Shown one piece after another: positions 52,614-61,126 of a DNA stretch of 64,000 bases (position 1 is its first letter; each line of letters opens with the position of its first letter). Source of the stretch: JANSYL01 sp965229695 (lineage in GTDB: Bacteria; Pseudomonadota; Alphaproteobacteria; Rhodobacterales; Rhodobacteraceae); contig OZ245921.1 of NCBI GenBank assembly GCA_965229695.1, positions 1,922,001-1,986,000 on the forward strand, read 5' to 3'. The notes below the pieces were generated by a model, which was given only the letters and a program-made list of their open reading frames with translations, made no database searches and was not told where the DNA came from. Made by a program: the position numbers and the translations under genes.

Positions 52614-53390
52614 ATGCTGACCGTGATTTCCCCCGCCAAACGCCTGGATTGGGCCGCGCGCGACGTGGAAATGACCCAGCCGCAGTTCCAACCCGATGCC
52701 GAGGTTCTGGCCCGTGCCGCCAAACGGCTCAGCCAAAAGGATTTGGCGCGGCTGATGGATATCTCGCCCGATCTGGCCAAGCTGAACGCCGACCGCTTTA
52801 AGCGCTTTGCCGAGGATAAACATGATACCCGCCCCGCCGCACTGGCCTTTGCCGGCGACACCTATCAGGGGTTGGAGGCTGCAAGCCTCGATGCCGACGA
52901 CCTGCGCTTCGCCCAGGATCGTCTGCGCATTCTGTCGGGGCTTTACGGCCTCTTGCGCCCGCTTGATGCAATCCAAGCCTATCGGTTGGAGATGGGCAGC
53001 CGCCTGAAAACCCGCAAAGGCCCCTCGCTCTATGCCTATTGGGGCAGCCGCCTGGCCGAGGCGCTGAACGCCGAAGCCGCAGCATTGGGGGCCGAATATC
53101 TGATCAATTGCGCCTCGGTCGAGTATTTCTCGGCGGTGGATCAGGACGCTCTGACGCTCAAGACCGTCACACCGCAGTTTTTCGAAGACAAACCGGGTGG
53201 GCCCAAAATCGTCAGCTTTTTCGCCAAGCGGGCGCGGGGCGCGATGGCACGTTTCATCGTCGAACGCCGCCTGACCGAGCCTGAGACGATTTTGGAATTC
53301 GACAGCGGCGGCTATGTCTATGAGCCGGAGTTGAGCGCACCGATGAAGCCCGCCTTCCTAAGGCGCGAGGTTGCGGCCAACGCCGCTTAG
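52614..53390 (+). CDS. yaaA: YaaA-family peroxide stress protein
   Basis: The 258-residue protein belongs to the YaaA/DUF328 family, which lowers intracellular iron and DNA damage after peroxide stress. Typical segments are VISPAKRLDW, YQGLEAASLDADDLRFAQDRLRILSGLYGLLRPLDAI (core LRILSGLYGLLRPLD), LINCASVEYFSAV and FFAKRARGAMARFI. Length is normal. It converges with the DUF2783 gene, sharing four bases at the stop codons, and follows recQ after 51 bases. Confidence 0.94.
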   Translation: MLTVISPAKRLDWAARDVEMTQPQFQPDAEVLARAAKRLSQKDLARLMDISPDLAKLNADRFKRFAEDKHDTRPAALAFAGDTYQGLEAASLDADDLRFAQDRLRILSGLYGLLRPLDAIQAYRLEMGSRLKTRKGPSLYAYWGSRLAEALNAEAAALGAEYLINCASVEYFSAVDQDALTLKTVTPQFFEDKPGGPKIVSFFAKRARGAMARFIVERRLTEPETILEFDSGGYVYEPELSAPMKPAFLRREVAANAA

Positions 53391-53578
53391 CCCGCTTTCG
53401 CCAGATCCAAGGCCTGGGTCAGTACCGTTTGATCGCCAATGTGATTGGCCAGGATCAGGATAAGCTGCGCGTTCAGCGCGTGGCTTTCCGCTTCGGGCAG
53501 GTCTTTATGGGTGGCCAAAAGCGCGGCGTAGAAATCATCCGGCTGTGACAGGTTCGGTGTGGTGATCAGGTTGGTCAT
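53387..53578 (-). CDS. DUF2783-family small protein
   Basis: The 63-residue product matches the DUF2783 family, a short helical domain found next to FAD-dependent monooxygenases in alphaproteobacteria. Segments are TPNLSQPDDFYAALL and the helical ESHALNAQLILILANHIGD. Function is unknown; a role as a partner of the adjacent monooxygenase is plausible. The ATG lies in the stop of that gene (ATGA). Last gene of a five-gene cluster. Confidence 0.85.
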   Translation of the reverse strand: MTNLITTPNLSQPDDFYAALLATHKDLPEAESHALNAQLILILANHIGDQTVLTQALDLAKAG

Positions 53579-55137
53579 ACCCCCTCCCATATGGCGGATA
53601 AGGCGGCGGAAATCTCGGGGCCTTCGGCAGATGTCCACCGTGCGGCAACCACCTGGTCGGGCCGGATCAGATAATACCCGTGCATCGCGTGGCCCAGATA
53701 GCGCGGCGTCGTATAGGCATCGGCTTCCAGCGCCAGAACCGGTAGGTTCGGAACCTCAGGCAGATCGGCCTGATCGACGCCCACGGTCAGCAAGATTGGT
53801 TGGCGTCCCAAGCGGTCCAGCAGCCAGCCATCGCCCAAGGGTGCATCCGGGGCCACCGCCCCAGGGCGGCTTTCCTCAGGCAGCAAAGGGGAATCCGGTG
53901 CCAGCGGCATCGGATAGACGCAAGGCTTTGATAAACGGCCCGAATTGACCATCGGGCGCGCAAACTCTGCCTTCGCGGCCAGCGCCAAAACTTGATCTCG
54001 GAACAAGCGTTCGATCCCGTTATCGGGGGTCATGAATTTGGTCGCTCGGGTTGAATTGGTGATGTTCTCATCCGCGCCATGCCGCCGCTCTCGGTCATAG
54101 CCTGTCAGGGCCGCTGCGGGCGCGCGCCCATCAAGCACCGCCGCCAAGCGCCAGCCCAGCGCGTCGACATCCTGCAACCCGCCATTGCCGCCCCGTGCGC
54201 CAAAGGGGCTGACGATATGGGCGCTGTCGCCCACAAAGATCACCCGGTCATGCACAAACCGGGCCAGACGGCGGCATTGGAACGTATAGACGCTGACCCA
54301 ATCCAGCCGGAAATCGGAATGACCCACCACCTTTTCGATGCGCGGGATAACGATCTCGGGCTGCTTCTCCTGCTCCGGGTCGGCATCCCAGCCCAGTTGC
54401 AGGTCGATACGATAGATATTGTCGGGCTGTTTGTGAAACAGGGCGGATTGACCGGGGTGAAACGCGGGCTCGAACCAAAACCGCCGCTCAGACGGGAACT
54501 CCCCCTGCATTTCGATATCAGCGATCAGAAAGCGTTCTTCGAAAAGCTCCCCGTCGAAATCTAACCCCATCATCTCGCGGATGGGCGATTTTGCCCCGTC
54601 GCAGGCCAGCAGGTATTCTGCCTGCAACCGATATGGCCCATCGGGGGTGTCGACCTCGACCTCCGCGTCGTCGGCGCTTTGGCTCAACCCCGTCACCCGG
54701 TTCTTGAAGCGCAGGTCGATCAGCGGTTGCGCCTGACATTCTTCTATAAGGAATTGCTCGATATAATACTGCTGCAAATTCACAAAGGCTGGCATCTTAT
54801 GCCCGTCCTCTGGCAGCAGGTCGAAATTGAACACCTCAGCATCGCGGTGCAGCGTGCGCCCAACCTTCCAAGTCACGCCCTTTTCCGCCACGCGCGCACC
54901 CACGCCGATACGGTCCAGAACCTCTAGGCTGCGTTTTGACCAACAGATTGCGCGCGACCCGACCGAGACAACATTGTTATCATCCAGCACCACCGACGCG
55001 ACGCCGTAATTGGACAGTTCCAGCGCCGCGGCCAGGCCAATGGGCCCCGCCCCCACGATGATCACGGGGTGCTTGTCTTCCGGCGCATCCAGCCCCGGCG
55101 GGCGGGTAAATGGGAACGGTTGATAATCGTATGGCAT
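53575..55137 (-). CDS. FAD-dependent aromatic monooxygenase-like protein (MhpA-like)
   Basis: This 520-residue flavoprotein has the FAD loop VIIVGAGPIGLAAALELSNYGV (residues near 25-46, GxGxxG), the DG motif LLACDGAKSPIREMM and the late RVIFVGDSAHIVSPFGARGGNGGLQDVDALGWRLA (core GDSAHIVSPFGARGGN), which is the class A hydroxylase signature. It groups with MhpA-type phenol-ring hydroxylases. Aromatic substrate and position of attack cannot be stated. It overlaps the DUF2783 gene and follows a small membrane protein gene after three bases. Confidence 0.92.
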   Translation of the reverse strand: MPYDYQPFPFTRPPGLDAPEDKHPVIIVGAGPIGLAAALELSNYGVASVVLDDNNVVSVGSRAICWSKRSLEVLDRIGVGARVAEKGVTWKVGRTLHRDAEVFNFDLLPEDGHKMPAFVNLQQYYIEQFLIEECQAQPLIDLRFKNRVTGLSQSADDAEVEVDTPDGPYRLQAEYLLACDGAKSPIREMMGLDFDGELFEERFLIADIEMQGEFPSERRFWFEPAFHPGQSALFHKQPDNIYRIDLQLGWDADPEQEKQPEIVIPRIEKVVGHSDFRLDWVSVYTFQCRRLARFVHDRVIFVGDSAHIVSPFGARGGNGGLQDVDALGWRLAAVLDGRAPAAALTGYDRERRHGADENITNSTRATKFMTPDNGIERLFRDQVLALAAKAEFARPMVNSGRLSKPCVYPMPLAPDSPLLPEESRPGAVAPDAPLGDGWLLDRLGRQPILLTVGVDQADLPEVPNLPVLALEADAYTTPRYLGHAMHGYYLIRPDQVVAARWTSAEGPEISAALSAIWEGV

Positions 55138-55140
55138 CGC

Positions 55141-55407
55141 TCACCCATGCAGTGTCAGAACGCGCAGCCCGATCATTGCAAATAAAACGAAGGTGAGGAA
55201 GAGGAACCTGTTCCGCTCTGCGCGGTCTTCGGACGCACGCCACCACTGGCCGATTTGGCGCAGCATGCTGAACGGCCCGGGGAAGAGGCGGCCGGTGCGC
55301 TCGGCCTCTCGCGCGCGGAAGCGAAATAGGATGCGATAGGATTGAGCGGCCCAAACAACAAAGACCAAGCCCATCAGCGCCAGTCCGACCGCCCCAGCAA
55401 AGCTCAT
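55141..55407 (-). CDS. Small membrane protein of unknown function
   Basis: The 88-residue protein has two membrane segments, at about residues 4-24 (AVGLALMGLVFVVWAAQ) and 68-85 (FLFLTFVLFAMIGLRVL), joined by a basic loop with several Arg residues. No family is recognised. It overlaps the DinB-like gene by four bases and is packed tightly in the cluster, so it is likely translated. A membrane role for the encoded pathway, such as anchoring or transport, is a guess. Confidence 0.7.
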   Translation of the reverse strand: MSFAGAVGLALMGLVFVVWAAQSYRILFRFRAREAERTGRLFPGPFSMLRQIGQWWRASEDRAERNRFLFLTFVLFAMIGLRVLTLHG

Positions 55408-55928
55408 TCAAAATAGGCTTGGGCTGAGGGCACGCGCCCATATTCCAGGTAGAAATCATCCAGCTGCGGCGGGTCGATCCCGGCGTGTTGCACCTGCACA
55501 TGGGCCTGGCCGCGATGGTGCACTTGATGCTGGAACAGATGCAGCAACAGCGCATCCATCCGTTCCTCGGTCATCCCGTCCATCCGTTCGGTCGCGCGCA
55601 TTTCGGTCAGCGCACCCGGCGTCAGGCCCCGGCAAAGCTGCGCCAGCCGCAGATCGACGGCTGCCTGAGCTTTCGCCAGTTCGGCGATATCGGTCATCAA
55701 TTCGCGCTCGTAAACCGACCGGCCCCGGCCCCCAGCCTCCAACGCGTCGACATAGTAAAGATCGACCTCGTAAATATGATTGAGCGTCTCAGCGAGCGAA
55801 GGGAAGAACCCAGGCCGCGTATCGGTGAACTCCTCCACGCTTAGCCCGCTGACGGCGTTGTAAAGCGTGGCATTGGCCCAGGCATTGTTTAGCGCCATGC
55901 GCAGATATGGCTCGGTGATCTGGTTCAT
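55404..55928 (-). CDS. DinB-family protein
   Basis: The 174-residue protein shows the four-helix DinB/YfiT layout with a potential metal site: SLAETLNHIYEVD (His near residue 50) and the late LFQHQVHHRGQAHVQ with the HxxxHRxxxH pattern. Such proteins are nickel- or zinc-dependent, often thiol transferases, for example maleylpyruvate isomerase-like or mycothiol S-transferases. The ATG overlaps the MBL gene's stop. Next to a ring hydroxylase, an isomerase or thiol-dependent step of a ring-cleavage pathway is an attractive but untested idea. Confidence 0.88.
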   Translation of the reverse strand: MNQITEPYLRMALNNAWANATLYNAVSGLSVEEFTDTRPGFFPSLAETLNHIYEVDLYYVDALEAGGRGRSVYERELMTDIAELAKAQAAVDLRLAQLCRGLTPGALTEMRATERMDGMTEERMDALLLHLFQHQVHHRGQAHVQVQHAGIDPPQLDDFYLEYGRVPSAQAYFE

Positions 55929-56875
55929 CCCTGCAACGCCTCCCACATCTGTGCGTCTCTTTCGGCGGTCCAAATGCGCGGTGTGTCGATGCCCTGCGCT
56001 TCGTCAAAGGCGCGGGCGACGTTGAAGGGCAAGCAATGCTCGTAAATCGCGAAGTCCGAGAATTTTGGATCGCAGGCCGCGCGCACAGCCTCCCACGCCT
56101 CTTTCAGCGACCCGCCGCGCGCCGCGACGCGGGCGGCGGGCGCATAGGTGCTTTCGACAAAATCACGGGTGGATGCGATGGCCTTGCCCACCATTTCTGG
56201 CCCCACCAGCGCATCCCCGCGCCCCGGTGCGATGGAACGGGGCCGGTAATTCGCGATCACATCCAGCGTGTCACCCCATTCGGTCAGATGCCCGTCACCG
56301 CAATAACAGGCCGAATGATATTCGACGATATCCCCGGTAAACATCACCTCCTGATCCGGCACCCAGATCGCCGCATCCCCAGCGGTATGGGCACGACCGG
56401 GGCAGAACAGATCGACCCGCCGCTTGCCCAGATAGAGGCTCATCCGATCCGAAAAGGTGGTTGTGGGCCAGGTCAGACCGGGGATTTCCTCATGCCCTTC
56501 GAACAGGCGCGGGAAACGCGCAAACTCGCTATCCCAATCCTCCTGCCCGCGTTCGGCGACCATGGCGCGGGCCTTGTCCGACATCACAATCTGATCCGCC
56601 CCATAGGCCGAGGCGCCCAGTACCCGCACCGCGTGGTAATGGGTCAGAACCAAATGGCTGATCGGTTTGTCGGTGACGCTGCGCACACAATCGATAACCT
56701 TGCGCGCCAGCTGCGGGGTTGCCTGCGCCTCGACAATCATCACGCTCTCATCACCAATGATGACGCCAGTATTGGGATCCCCCTCAGCGGTGAAGGCGTA
56801 AAGCCCCTCGCCAATTTCGGTAAAGCTGATGGTCTTTTCCGTCAGATCGCCCGCGCTGGCGAAGCCTTTGGCCAT
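55925..56875 (-). CDS. Metallo-beta-lactamase-fold protein with an altered metal site
   Basis: The 316-residue product is an MBL-fold protein. The family motif usually written HxHxDH reads HYHAVR (residues 79-84), so the Asp and second His are Val and Arg. The other ligands are His163 in GRAHTAGD and Asp182 in FTGDIV, but the usual PGHG histidine is Arg219 (PGRG). So the ligands of one metal (His79, His81, His163, Asp182) remain and the second site (positions 83, 84, 219) is lost. The start is chosen at MAKGF; an upstream ATG at 56920 is possible. First gene of a cluster of five, divergent from an Lrp regulator. Activity unknown. Confidence 0.88.
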   Translation of the reverse strand: MAKGFASAGDLTEKTISFTEIGEGLYAFTAEGDPNTGVIIGDESVMIVEAQATPQLARKVIDCVRSVTDKPISHLVLTHYHAVRVLGASAYGADQIVMSDKARAMVAERGQEDWDSEFARFPRLFEGHEEIPGLTWPTTTFSDRMSLYLGKRRVDLFCPGRAHTAGDAAIWVPDQEVMFTGDIVEYHSACYCGDGHLTEWGDTLDVIANYRPRSIAPGRGDALVGPEMVGKAIASTRDFVESTYAPAARVAARGGSLKEAWEAVRAACDPKFSDFAIYEHCLPFNVARAFDEAQGIDTPRIWTAERDAQMWEALQG

Positions 56876-56992
56876 GGTGTTCCTCCCCGCGTTGGTTGGA
56901 AGTGTCGCAAAGCCAGCCAAGGCTTACCAGGGGGTTTTCGCGCGCCGCGGAATTTGCCAAGACAATGCACATCCATCGCGTAGGGGGTGCAA

Positions 56993-57475
56993 ATGGCGCA
57001 AAATCCTGTAATCGAAGCCGAGTTGGACGATAAAGATCGTGCGATCCTCCGCGTCTTGCAGCGCCAGGGCCGCATGACCCATTCTGAACTGTCCGAGGCT
57101 GTGCATCTTTCGCCCTCGGCCTGTCACAGGCGGGTGCAGCGGCTAGAGGCGGCCGGGGTGATCCGCGATTATGTGGCCCTTCTGGCTCCGCGCGCGGTGG
57201 GGCGGGTGACAACGGTGTTTGTCGAAATCCGCCTGTCGGGCCAATCTGATGAAACGCTGGACGCATTCGAACGCGCGGTGGCCCGCGTACGGGATGTGCT
57301 GGAATGCCATTTGATGGCGGGCAGCGCGGATTATCTGCTGAAGGTCGTGGCGCGAGATAGTGAGGATTTTGCCCGCATCCACCGCCAATCCCTGGCCCGC
57401 CTGCCCGGCGTAGCACAGATGCAATCCAGCTTTGCCCTGAAAACCGTGTTCAAAACCACGGCCCTGCCGGTTTAA
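56993..57475 (+). CDS. Lrp/AsnC-family regulator
   Basis: The 160-residue protein has an N-terminal winged helix-turn-helix (LDDKDRAILRVLQRQGRMTHSELSEAVHLSPSACHRRVQRLE, residues near 12-53; LSPSACHRRVQRL is the recognition helix) and a C-terminal RAM ligand domain with VLECHLMAGSADYLLKVVARD. Such regulators respond to amino acids. AGGGGG precedes the ATG at 56993; a GTG two codons upstream is an alternative. It is divergent from the MBL-led cluster (117-base gap) and its stop overlaps azlD, so it may regulate the cluster, the AzlCD exporter, or both. Confidence 0.94.
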   Translation: MAQNPVIEAELDDKDRAILRVLQRQGRMTHSELSEAVHLSPSACHRRVQRLEAAGVIRDYVALLAPRAVGRVTTVFVEIRLSGQSDETLDAFERAVARVRDVLECHLMAGSADYLLKVVARDSEDFARIHRQSLARLPGVAQMQSSFALKTVFKTTALPV

Positions 57476-57801
57476 CCCAACAACCACCCCATCGCGTAAA
57501 GCGTGCCCATGCCGCCCACCATGGCCCAGATCGCGTTGCGCGTCAGATAACCCGCCGCCAGCGCCACGCAGGCCGCCGCGATGCGGGCAGGGTCTGGCCC
57601 TTGGCCCTCGGCTGCGGGTGCAAGCACCAGGGGCAGGATCAAGGCGGGCAGGATCGCCACAGCGGTATAGCGCAGATGGCGCAGAAGCCAGGGCGCCAAA
57701 GGCCGGTTGCCGATCAGACCCAGAAAGGAAAAGCGCAGCAAGAACGTGCCGACCCCGATCACGACAATGATCGCCCAAATCTCCAGACCGGAATAATTCA
57801 T
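57472..57801 (-). CDS. azlD: AzlD-family branched-chain amino acid export subunit
   Basis: This 109-residue membrane protein with three to four membrane segments matches AzlD: IVVIGVGTFLLRFSFLGLIG, RYTAVAILPALILP and YLTRNAIWAMVGGMGTLYAMGWLLG. AzlC and AzlD together export branched-chain and similar amino acids. It follows azlC with a four-base overlap and converges with the Lrp gene. Confidence 0.92.
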   Translation of the reverse strand: MNYSGLEIWAIIVVIGVGTFLLRFSFLGLIGNRPLAPWLLRHLRYTAVAILPALILPLVLAPAAEGQGPDPARIAAACVALAAGYLTRNAIWAMVGGMGTLYAMGWLLG

Positions 57802-58517
57802 GGCTGCGCCCCGCCGCGCTTTGCCATCTGGCGTTCAACCTCGGCCCCGACGATCATGCCAAGCACGCCCGCGATCAGCAGCCATAGGTTCCAGGGCAAG
57901 CCCGCCAGCAGCATCGCTACCAGGATCGAGGTCAACGCCGCTGCGACATGGGCCAGACTGCGCAGCGCCGGGCCGATGATGGCTAGAAACGCAATCGGCA
58001 CCGCGAAATCCAACCCATATTCCGGCGGGATCGTCGCACCCAAAAGCGCCCCAAGATAGCTTGAGATGATCCAAAGCGGGATCGTCACCGCCGATGTGCC
58101 AAAGAAAAACCCAAGCCGTTCGCTCAACGTCTCTTTGGGCCGATCCTCGAAATCCTGCACCGAAAGCGCATAGGTTTGATCGACATTCATGTAAGCGATC
58201 AAGGCGCGCTGCCAGAGTTTTGCCGGGCCCAGATAGGGCGCGAGCGAGGCTGAATACATCGCCATGCGTAGGTTCACCGCCAGCGCCGAGGCGATGACGA
58301 TCAGAACCGGGGCCTCTTCGGTCATCAACTGGATGGCGGTCAACTGTGATGCGCCCGCGATGACCAAGATCGTCATGCCCATGGTTTCGGCCATGTTCAG
58401 GCCGGCCTCAATCGCGATGACGCCAAAGATCATGCCAAACGGGGCGACAACCAGCATAAAAGGCAGCGCCGCCACGACGCCGCGCCAAAAGCCTGTGTTC
58501 GCGCGGGGGGTGGGCAT
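57798..58517 (-). CDS. azlC: AzlC-family branched-chain amino acid export permease
   Basis: The 239-residue membrane protein has five or more membrane segments and the AzlC/YgaZ signature GVVAALPFMLVVAPFGMIFGVIA near residues 9-31, followed by TMGMTILVIAGASQLTAIQLM. It is the larger subunit of the AzlCD exporter and is co-transcribed with azlD. The divergent mobA gene starts 109 bases away. Confidence 0.94.
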   Translation of the reverse strand: MPTPRANTGFWRGVVAALPFMLVVAPFGMIFGVIAIEAGLNMAETMGMTILVIAGASQLTAIQLMTEEAPVLIVIASALAVNLRMAMYSASLAPYLGPAKLWQRALIAYMNVDQTYALSVQDFEDRPKETLSERLGFFFGTSAVTIPLWIISSYLGALLGATIPPEYGLDFAVPIAFLAIIGPALRSLAHVAAALTSILVAMLLAGLPWNLWLLIAGVLGMIVGAEVERQMAKRGGAQP

Positions 58518-58626
58518 GGCACCTCTATCGCTTTTCGGGCGGGACAGTTCGGCATAAACTGCCCATCGCGGGGATGCAATTCAGCCTGCGTGATGCGGCG
58601 GATCACAGCTTGTGATTGGGGGGTAA

Positions 58627-59214
58627 ATGACTGTTCCAGCGATGATTTTGTCCGGCGGCGCGTCGCGCCGGATGGGGCAGGAAAAGGCCTTTGTCGACTT
58701 GGCCGGTCGGGCGCTGATCCTGCATGTGATCGATGCGCTGTCACAGCAATCCGCGCCGCTGGCGATCAACGCCAATGGCGATGCCAAACGTTTCGCGCGC
58801 TTCGGCCTGCCGGTGCTGGCCGATGGGCAAACCGAAGGCTGGGGGCCGTTGGCGGGCATTTTATGCGCGATGGATTGGGCCGCGGGCTTCGGCGTAGATC
58901 ACGTGCTGACGGCGCCGGTGGATACGCCGTTTTTGCCCGGCGATTTGGTGCAGCGCTTGGGTGATCGCGCCGCGCCAATCTGCCTGGCAGAGACCGAAGA
59001 CGGCGTGCATGGCACCATCGGGCTTTGGTCGGTTGCCTTGCGCGATGGGCTGCGGGCTGAACTGGCCCAGGGTGCGCGCAAAGTCACGGATTGGACCGAT
59101 CAAAACGGTGCGGTGGGCGTGCTTTTCCCCACCAGCGATCTGCCGCCGTTTTTTAACATCAACCGACCCGAAGACTTGGATCAGGCCGCGCATTACCTCA
59201 AGGACCGCGCGTGA
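58627..59214 (+). CDS. mobA: Molybdenum cofactor guanylyltransferase MobA
   Basis: MobA attaches GMP to molybdopterin to give the bis-MGD cofactor of enzymes such as nitrate or DMSO reductase. The 195-residue product has MILSGGASRRMGQEKAFVDL (P-loop-like GTP site), VIDALSQQSAPLAIN and the DTPFLPGDL motif, where the acidic residues bind metal. The tail PPFFNINRPEDLDQA is the usual MobA ending. The next gene starts with GTG inside its stop. Confidence 0.95.
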   Translation: MTVPAMILSGGASRRMGQEKAFVDLAGRALILHVIDALSQQSAPLAINANGDAKRFARFGLPVLADGQTEGWGPLAGILCAMDWAAGFGVDHVLTAPVDTPFLPGDLVQRLGDRAAPICLAETEDGVHGTIGLWSVALRDGLRAELAQGARKVTDWTDQNGAVGVLFPTSDLPPFFNINRPEDLDQAAHYLKDRA

Positions 59215-60077
59215 GCGGCGGCACCAGCAAGGGTTTCGACAAATTTCTGATGGTCGACTGGTCCGGCGGCAATGATCGCGGGCCGCGGCCGACCAAGGAT
59301 GCGATTTGGTCAGCGCTCGCCACGGCCACAGGCGTCGCGCCCGGGCAATACCACCGCAATCGCCAGGTGGCCGAAGCCTATCTGCTGGATCAAATCGACC
59401 AATCTTTGGCGCAAAACCAACGTCTTTGCATTGGCTTCGACTTCCCCTTTGGCTTCCCTCAGGGCACGGCCCAGGCCATGTGCGGTGCGCCCGATATCTT
59501 CAGCCTTTGGGCCTGGTTTGCTGACCGCATTGAAGACACGCCCAAAGCCAACAACCGCTTCGATGTCGCGGCGGAATTTAACCAGCGGTTCCCCGGTGAC
59601 GGGCCGTTCTGGTTCAACGGCCTCAAACGCGACATCCCCGATCTGCCGCGCAAGAAACCGAAATCGGGGTATGGCACCATTTTCCCACCCGAAAGGCGCA
59701 TGGCCGATCTGAAGGCCAAAGGGGCCTTTCCGGTTTGGCAATTGGGCGGCGCGGGCGGTGTCGGTGGGCAGGTCTTGATGGGGCTGCCCATGTTGCACCG
59801 CCTGCGCGCGGCTTTCCCGACCCAGCTTGCCATCGCCCCCTTCGAGCCTGTGGATCGTCCCATCATCATTGTTGAGATTTGGCCCAGCCTGATCCTGGGT
59901 CGTGAGCCCAAGGGCACCATTCGCGATCAATGGCAGGTGGAGCAACTGGCGCTGTGTCTGTCGCGGCTGCGACCGGTCGCGTTATTGGACATGCTCGCCG
60001 AGGGGCATCCGGAAGAGGGGTGGATTTTGGGTCTGGGGCAGGAGGATCGGCTGATCGCCGCGTTAGAAAGCGTTTAA
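59211..60077 (+). CDS. MobA-linked protein with DUF429-like features
   Basis: The 288-residue product shows FLMVDWSGGNDRGP at the N-terminus and LCIGFDFPFGFP later; acidic residues in these strands recall DUF429/RNase H-like folds. I recall that homologues in Rhodobacteraceae are sometimes labelled molybdopterin-guanine dinucleotide synthesis because they lie next to mobA, but no activity is established. It starts at GTG 59211 within the mobA stop, so translation is coupled. Its end overlaps the opposing gene by four bases. Confidence 0.55.
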   Translation: MSGGTSKGFDKFLMVDWSGGNDRGPRPTKDAIWSALATATGVAPGQYHRNRQVAEAYLLDQIDQSLAQNQRLCIGFDFPFGFPQGTAQAMCGAPDIFSLWAWFADRIEDTPKANNRFDVAAEFNQRFPGDGPFWFNGLKRDIPDLPRKKPKSGYGTIFPPERRMADLKAKGAFPVWQLGGAGGVGGQVLMGLPMLHRLRAAFPTQLAIAPFEPVDRPIIIVEIWPSLILGREPKGTIRDQWQVEQLALCLSRLRPVALLDMLAEGHPEEGWILGLGQEDRLIAALESV

Positions 60078-61102
60078 TCAAAGGTGCCGGTTACGCGCCC
60101 CAACAGCATAAAGGCCCGCGCTGTGCGGGTATTGGCCAGCGCCACGATATCGGCATCGCTCGCATTACGCTCAAACTCGGTAAAGGTGCGGTCGAAATGG
60201 CGCAGGAAATGATGCACCGCGTCGCGGAACACCGGGTCTTTCTTCATCCGCCCGGCCGCCAGGACAAGCGATGACCGGTCATGGATACCGCCCAGGGCCG
60301 CCACGCTGCGCCCGCGCTCGCCTTCCGCGAATTTGCGCCAAATCTCGGGCCGGGCGCGGTCGGGGCGCAGATCGTCCATATAGATGCCGTCTTGGCTCAG
60401 CAGCGTCAGTGCATCCTGGCTGGCGCGGATCAGGCGTTCGGTGGCTGGGTCTTCCAAAGCGCGACGCAGGGTACGGAAGCCCTCTTTGTCATGTTCGTTT
60501 TCAGGGAAATCCATCGCTTTGATGAAATCCGCGACCGAAATCGGCTCTTTCGCGCTGGGCGCGTTGAGCGCCAGGGCTGGTTGCGGTTGTTCCTCGCTCG
60601 GCTCTACCGGGGCCACGGCGGCGCGGTCTTCCGCCGGGGCGCTGGCCCGCATCGAGGTAAAGGTCGCCAATTTGGTTTCAGCGGCGCGTTGCGCTTCGAC
60701 CAATTCATCCAGCTTTTGCACCACGGCCGGTTTCAGATCGAGCGCTGCGTTTTGCTGCTGTTCCACATAGGCCGCGCGCATCGCATCGATAGAGGCTTGC
60801 AGCCGCGCGGCTTCCTCCCGCAGGGTTCTGGCGGTGCGCGCGGCGGTGGCGGCGACCCAAATCAGCGCAACCGGCATCAGCACGGTCAAAGCCGCAAGGG
60901 CCGCGTTCATTGCGCCTGTCGGCCCTGTGCCGCCCTCGCCGCCATCATCGGTGAAATAAAACGCCACCGCGCCCAGCCAAAGCAGGGTCAGGACGGTGGC
61001 CGCAATCTCAATACCCGTTATGCGCCGCGACGGGGTTTCGCGTGCGTATAAGCCAAGCTCAAGTGTCGACGGTTTTGGGTCGTCCAATATCCTGTGTCCC
61101 AA
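60074..61102 (-). CDS. Membrane protein with cytoplasmic coiled coil
   Basis: The 342-residue protein has two membrane segments (about residues 31-50 and 65-87), a coiled coil (about 88-150, rich in Ala, Arg, Glu and Gln), a Pro/Glu-rich linker and a C-terminal helical domain with SVADFIKAMDFPENEHDKEGFRTL and the later DAVHHFLRHFDRTFTEFE. I recall similar proteins as conserved Rhodobacterales hypotheticals, without known function. It lies 24 bases downstream of greA and is probably co-transcribed. Confidence 0.75.
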   Translation of the reverse strand: MGHRILDDPKPSTLELGLYARETPSRRITGIEIAATVLTLLWLGAVAFYFTDDGGEGGTGPTGAMNAALAALTVLMPVALIWVAATAARTARTLREEAARLQASIDAMRAAYVEQQQNAALDLKPAVVQKLDELVEAQRAAETKLATFTSMRASAPAEDRAAVAPVEPSEEQPQPALALNAPSAKEPISVADFIKAMDFPENEHDKEGFRTLRRALEDPATERLIRASQDALTLLSQDGIYMDDLRPDRARPEIWRKFAEGERGRSVAALGGIHDRSSLVLAAGRMKKDPVFRDAVHHFLRHFDRTFTEFERNASDADIVALANTRTARAFMLLGRVTGTFD

Positions 61103-61126
61103 GGGCCCGGTGATCGGGACGCGTGC

